Source: Pseudomonadota bacterium (lineage in GTDB: Bacteria; Pseudomonadota; Gammaproteobacteria; Burkholderiales; SG8-39). From it: 64,000 nt of DNA. The position numbers and the translations under genes are program-made. Shown one piece after another: positions 61,281-64,000 of the stretch (the first letter of the stretch is position 1; every line of letters starts with the position of its first letter). The notes below the pieces were generated by a model. It saw only the letters and a program-made list of their open reading frames with translations, made no database searches and was not told the origin of the DNA. The stretch is from NCBI GenBank assembly GCA_947455195.1, contig CANGMI010000001.1, forward strand, positions 682,001 through 746,000. Reading direction: 5' to 3'.

Positions 61281-63857
61281 ATGCCTGCAGGCTTGAGTTC
61301 ATCGGAAGCGCGCGAACGACTGGCTCAGGGGGGTGCCAATGAGTTGCCACGCCCGGCACACCGCAACACCCTGCAACTCGCTCGCGATGTAGCCAGCGAG
61401 CCCATGTTCCTGCTGCTGGTGGCCTGCGGCATCATCTACCTGCTGCTCGGTGACCGCCATGAAGCACTGATGCTGCTGGGTTTCGTTCTGGTGGTCATGA
61501 GCATCACCTTCGTGCAACAGCGGCGTACCGGGCAATCGCTGAATGCGCTGCGTGATCTCGCCAGCCCTCAGGCATGGGTAATGCGCGACGGCCAGCTCGT
61601 GAAACTGCCCGGACGCGAACTCGTATGCGGAGACATCGTGCTGCTGGCCGAGGGGGAACGCGTACCCGCCGACCTCATGCTGGTGGAAGCAGCAGCCCTC
61701 GAGGTCGATGAGTCCATGCTCACCGGCGAATCGGTGCCGGTCAGAAAGTCGGCCCCGCTCGCTGCTGACAGCAAGGTTTCCGAAGACACGGTCTGTACCC
61801 GCATGGCCACCGACCTGCCTGCGACGGATGAGGCCCGGCTATTTTCGGGAACACTCATCACGCAGGGGACGGCGTGCGCCCGGGTGATAGCCACAGGTGA
61901 ACGCAGCACGCTGGGGCGCATTGGCACATCGCTCAAGGATCTCGATGGCGAGCCGACCCCAATCCAGCAGGAGACCTCCCGCGTCGTCCATTACGTGGCC
62001 ATCGTCGGCCTGACATTGGCGGCGGCATTGGCGATCGGCTACCAGATTTCGACCGGTGACTGGCTCCATAGCCTGCTGGCCGGACTCACGCTGGCCATGG
62101 CCCTGCTGCCCGAGGAACTGCCGGTGATACTCACGCTGTTCCTGGGCATGGGAGCGTGGCGGCTGGCCCGAGAGCGAGTACTGACATGTCATCTGCCCGC
62201 AATCGAACTGCTCGGTGCGACCACGGTGCTTTGTGTCGACAAGACCGGGACGCTGACGGCCAACCGCATGGCCGTACGACGTCTGTGGTCTGCGACTTCC
62301 AGCCACGAAAGCTCGCTCGATGCCGACTGCCCCTTGCCCGAGATGTTGCACGACGTTCTGGAATTCGCAGTTCTGGCCAGTCATAGACGGACTTTCGATC
62401 CGATGGAATCAGCCATTGCCGAGTTCGGACAACGCATGCTCGCCAACACCGAACACCTGCACACCGGTTGGACACTGGTCGACGACTATCCGCTGTCGCG
62501 CGACATGCTGGCCGTGTCGAGGGTCTGGCAATCACCCGATCATCGGGCGCGGGTGATTGCGGCCAAAGGGGCACCCGAAGCCATTGTCGACTTGTGCCAC
62601 CTGGATGCAGGGTACCGTGCTGCGGTGACACGGCAAGCAGGCCTCCTGGCCGCCGATGGCCTGAGGGTGCTGGGCGTTGCACGCTCGAGCATCGAGGCGC
62701 CCGAACTACCGAACAGTCAGCATGACTTCGACTTCGAGTTTCTGGGGCTGATTGCTCTCGAAGACCCTTTGCGGGCCGATGTCCCCCAGGCCGTTGCAGA
62801 TTGCCAGGCAGCCGGTATCCGGGTCGTGATGATCACCGGTGACCACCCGGTCACGGCGCAGGCGATTGCGCGACAGGCAGGCCTTGCCAACTCGCAGACG
62901 ATGATGACGGGTCCCCAACTCCTTGCATTGAATGATCAGGCGCTTGCGCTGCAACTGGCCGACGCAGCCGTCTTCTGTCGCGTCTCACCGGCGCAGAAGT
63001 TGCGCCTCGTCCAGGCCTTCAGGACGCGCGGTGATGTCGTGGCAGTGATCGGCGATGGGGTCAACGATGCTCCTGCCCTGAAAGCCGCACATATCGGCAT
63101 TGCCATGGGCATACGGGGCACCGATGTAGCCCGTGAAGCAGCCGACCTGGTGTTGCTGCGCGACGACTTCGCATCACTGATCACGGCGGTGCGCTTCGGA
63201 CGACGGATTTTCGCCAATCTTCGCAAGGCCATCACCTTTGTCGTGGCAGTTCACGTGCCGATCGTCGGACTGTCCGTTCTCCCGGTGATGCTCGACTGGC
63301 CGATAGTGCTCATGCCGGTGCACATCCTGTTTCTGCAACTCATCATCGACCCTGCCTGCTCCCTGGTCTTCGAGGCCGAACCGCTGGAGGCCGCGACGAT
63401 GACAGCGATGCCACGCCCCCGCAATGCACGACTGTTCGACTCGACCGTTCTGGTGCGAGGACTGTGGCAAGGATCAGGGCTGCTGGCTATCCTGCTGACG
63501 GTCTACGCACTCACACGGTCGCAGACTGGATCCGACGAAGTGGCGCGTGCCCTGACCTTCAGTGTGCTGGTCGTATCCAACCTCGGACTCATCCTTGCAA
63601 ACCGGTTCTGGCATCAGACGAGCTTGTCTGGTCGGGTGCCTGCAAACGCAGCCTTCACGTGGATGTCCCTGACCATCCTCATCCTGCTCGGTGCGGTGCT
63701 GGGCATGCCGGCCCTGGGCAAGATGTTTGCGTTCGACACGCCAGGCGCCCCGCTGATGCTGGCAGGCCTTGCAGCCTCGGTCGTCAGCCTGGCATGGTTC
63801 GAAGCCGTCAAGTGGCGCCTTGACCCACGAAGATCACGTCGCAGCGCGATGCGCTGA
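61281..63857 (+). CDS. P-type cation-transporting ATPase of unassigned specificity
   Basis: An 858-residue membrane pump. The phosphorylation site is DKTGTLT (D320) in VLCVDKTGTLTANRM, the actuator TGES is in MLTGESVPVRKS, and the hinge GDGVNDAPALKAAH begins at about 591. Membrane helix 4 has PEELP (277-281) where the Ca2+ pump has PEGLP, and a late helix has IIDPACSLVFEAE. The start MPAGLSSSEA at 61281 gives the usual length. This resembles P2-type pumps but the metal-binding residues are not those of a well-known group; the ion is unknown. It diverges from the SOS operon. Confidence 0.9.
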   Translation: MPAGLSSSEARERLAQGGANELPRPAHRNTLQLARDVASEPMFLLLVACGIIYLLLGDRHEALMLLGFVLVVMSITFVQQRRTGQSLNALRDLASPQAWVMRDGQLVKLPGRELVCGDIVLLAEGERVPADLMLVEAAALEVDESMLTGESVPVRKSAPLAADSKVSEDTVCTRMATDLPATDEARLFSGTLITQGTACARVIATGERSTLGRIGTSLKDLDGEPTPIQQETSRVVHYVAIVGLTLAAALAIGYQISTGDWLHSLLAGLTLAMALLPEELPVILTLFLGMGAWRLARERVLTCHLPAIELLGATTVLCVDKTGTLTANRMAVRRLWSATSSHESSLDADCPLPEMLHDVLEFAVLASHRRTFDPMESAIAEFGQRMLANTEHLHTGWTLVDDYPLSRDMLAVSRVWQSPDHRARVIAAKGAPEAIVDLCHLDAGYRAAVTRQAGLLAADGLRVLGVARSSIEAPELPNSQHDFDFEFLGLIALEDPLRADVPQAVADCQAAGIRVVMITGDHPVTAQAIARQAGLANSQTMMTGPQLLALNDQALALQLADAAVFCRVSPAQKLRLVQAFRTRGDVVAVIGDGVNDAPALKAAHIGIAMGIRGTDVAREAADLVLLRDDFASLITAVRFGRRIFANLRKAITFVVAVHVPIVGLSVLPVMLDWPIVLMPVHILFLQLIIDPACSLVFEAEPLEAATMTAMPRPRNARLFDSTVLVRGLWQGSGLLAILLTVYALTRSQTGSDEVARALTFSVLVVSNLGLILANRFWHQTSLSGRVPANAAFTWMSLTILILLGAVLGMPALGKMFAFDTPGAPLMLAGLAASVVSLAWFEAVKWRLDPRRSRRSAMR

Positions 63858-63863
63858 GTGCCG

Positions 63864-64000
63864 TCAACCCGGCGATGTCGGACAGCAGCCGCAGCCGCCC
63901 ATGTGCCGGTACCCGCCACCGCCACCGCCACTGAGCGCACCTCCCCCGACAAAGCGCGGCCCGGTCAGGGCCTTGGGCGACTCGGTGCCGCACTCGGGGC
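63864..64000 (-). CDS. FmdB-type zinc-ribbon protein (3' part, gene runs off the window)
   Basis: Forty-five C-terminal codons are visible before the stop at 63864-63866; the beginning lies beyond base 64000. The first complete residues are PECGTESPKALTGPRF, and the split codon at the edge ends GC, so TGC would complete the second CPxC pair of an FmdB zinc ribbon. The tail is GGGGGGYRHMGGCGCCPTS, a glycine-rich segment ending GCGCC, as in some putative regulatory FmdB-family proteins. It lies six bases from the ATPase stop, converging with it. The assignment is by eye. Confidence 0.65.
   Translation of the reverse strand, partial: PECGTESPKALTGPRFVGGGALSGGGGGGYRHMGGCGCCPTSPG

Overview
The window is high-GC, gene-dense DNA from what looks like a betaproteobacterium, most likely of the order Burkholderiales. 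Evidence for this: two Bug/TctC-type solute receptors, a lexA2-imuA-imuB-dnaE2 SOS mutagenesis cassette, a double-length UvrA, an intracellular PHB depolymerase with a cysteine nucleophile, and the order tRNA-Leu-queA-tgt-yajC-secD-secF. No insertion sequence, phage gene, CRISPR array or rRNA was seen, and no gap between genes exceeds 300 bases. This placement is inferred from gene content only.

Layout. 1-2725: the end of a quinone oxidoreductase, then (minus strand) a quinone oxidoreductase overlapping a Bug receptor. 2798-5185: minus-strand soxYZAX, giving the thiosulfate-binding carrier SoxYZ and the cytochrome SoxAX, without soxB or soxCD next to them. 5212-10819: tRNA-Leu(CAA), queuosine genes queA and tgt, and the Sec accessory genes yajC-secD-secF. 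10821-12057: a cytochrome b561-like protein facing a cytochrome c'. 12239-19855: housekeeping and metabolism (purB, GST, mnmA, Nudix, aminotransferase, IclR regulator, PHB depolymerase, orphan Hpt protein). 20017-32751: glnS, dinB, double UvrA, pepN and an HDOD protein. 32808-36566: MFS transporter, SWIB protein with an H1-like tail, pdxH, DUF423 and an ankyrin-repeat protein.

36762-54483 is a long plus-strand accessory block: an OprB-like porin, a Bug receptor, a complete TRAP transporter (dctP-dctQ-dctM), an indolepyruvate:ferredoxin oxidoreductase-like set in which two alpha paralogues flank one beta-type gene, an enoyl-CoA hydratase, a lone LivK-type receptor, a cytochrome P450, a flavodoxin-fold NAD(P)H oxidoreductase, and a monohaem cytochrome c with an FccB/SoxF-type flavoprotein. 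A reasonable reading is uptake of an organic acid, oxidative decarboxylation of a 2-oxoacid to an acyl-CoA and further processing, with an adjoining periplasmic sulfide-oxidation pair. The substrate cannot be read from the sequence.

54601-61045 is the minus-strand SOS mutasome operon lexA2-imuA-imuB-dnaE2 with a near-perfect LexA box upstream. 61281-63857 is a P-type ATPase of unassigned ion specificity, and the window ends inside an FmdB-type zinc-ribbon gene.

The most interesting items are the iorA-iorB-iorA arrangement with hairpins in both of its intergenic gaps, the split and reduced sulfur-oxidation set with a predicted lipoprotein SoxX, the four-ABC-cassette UvrA, and the SOS cassette with a compound inverted repeat beside its LexA box. 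Dyadic elements and promoters were read by eye and not scored.
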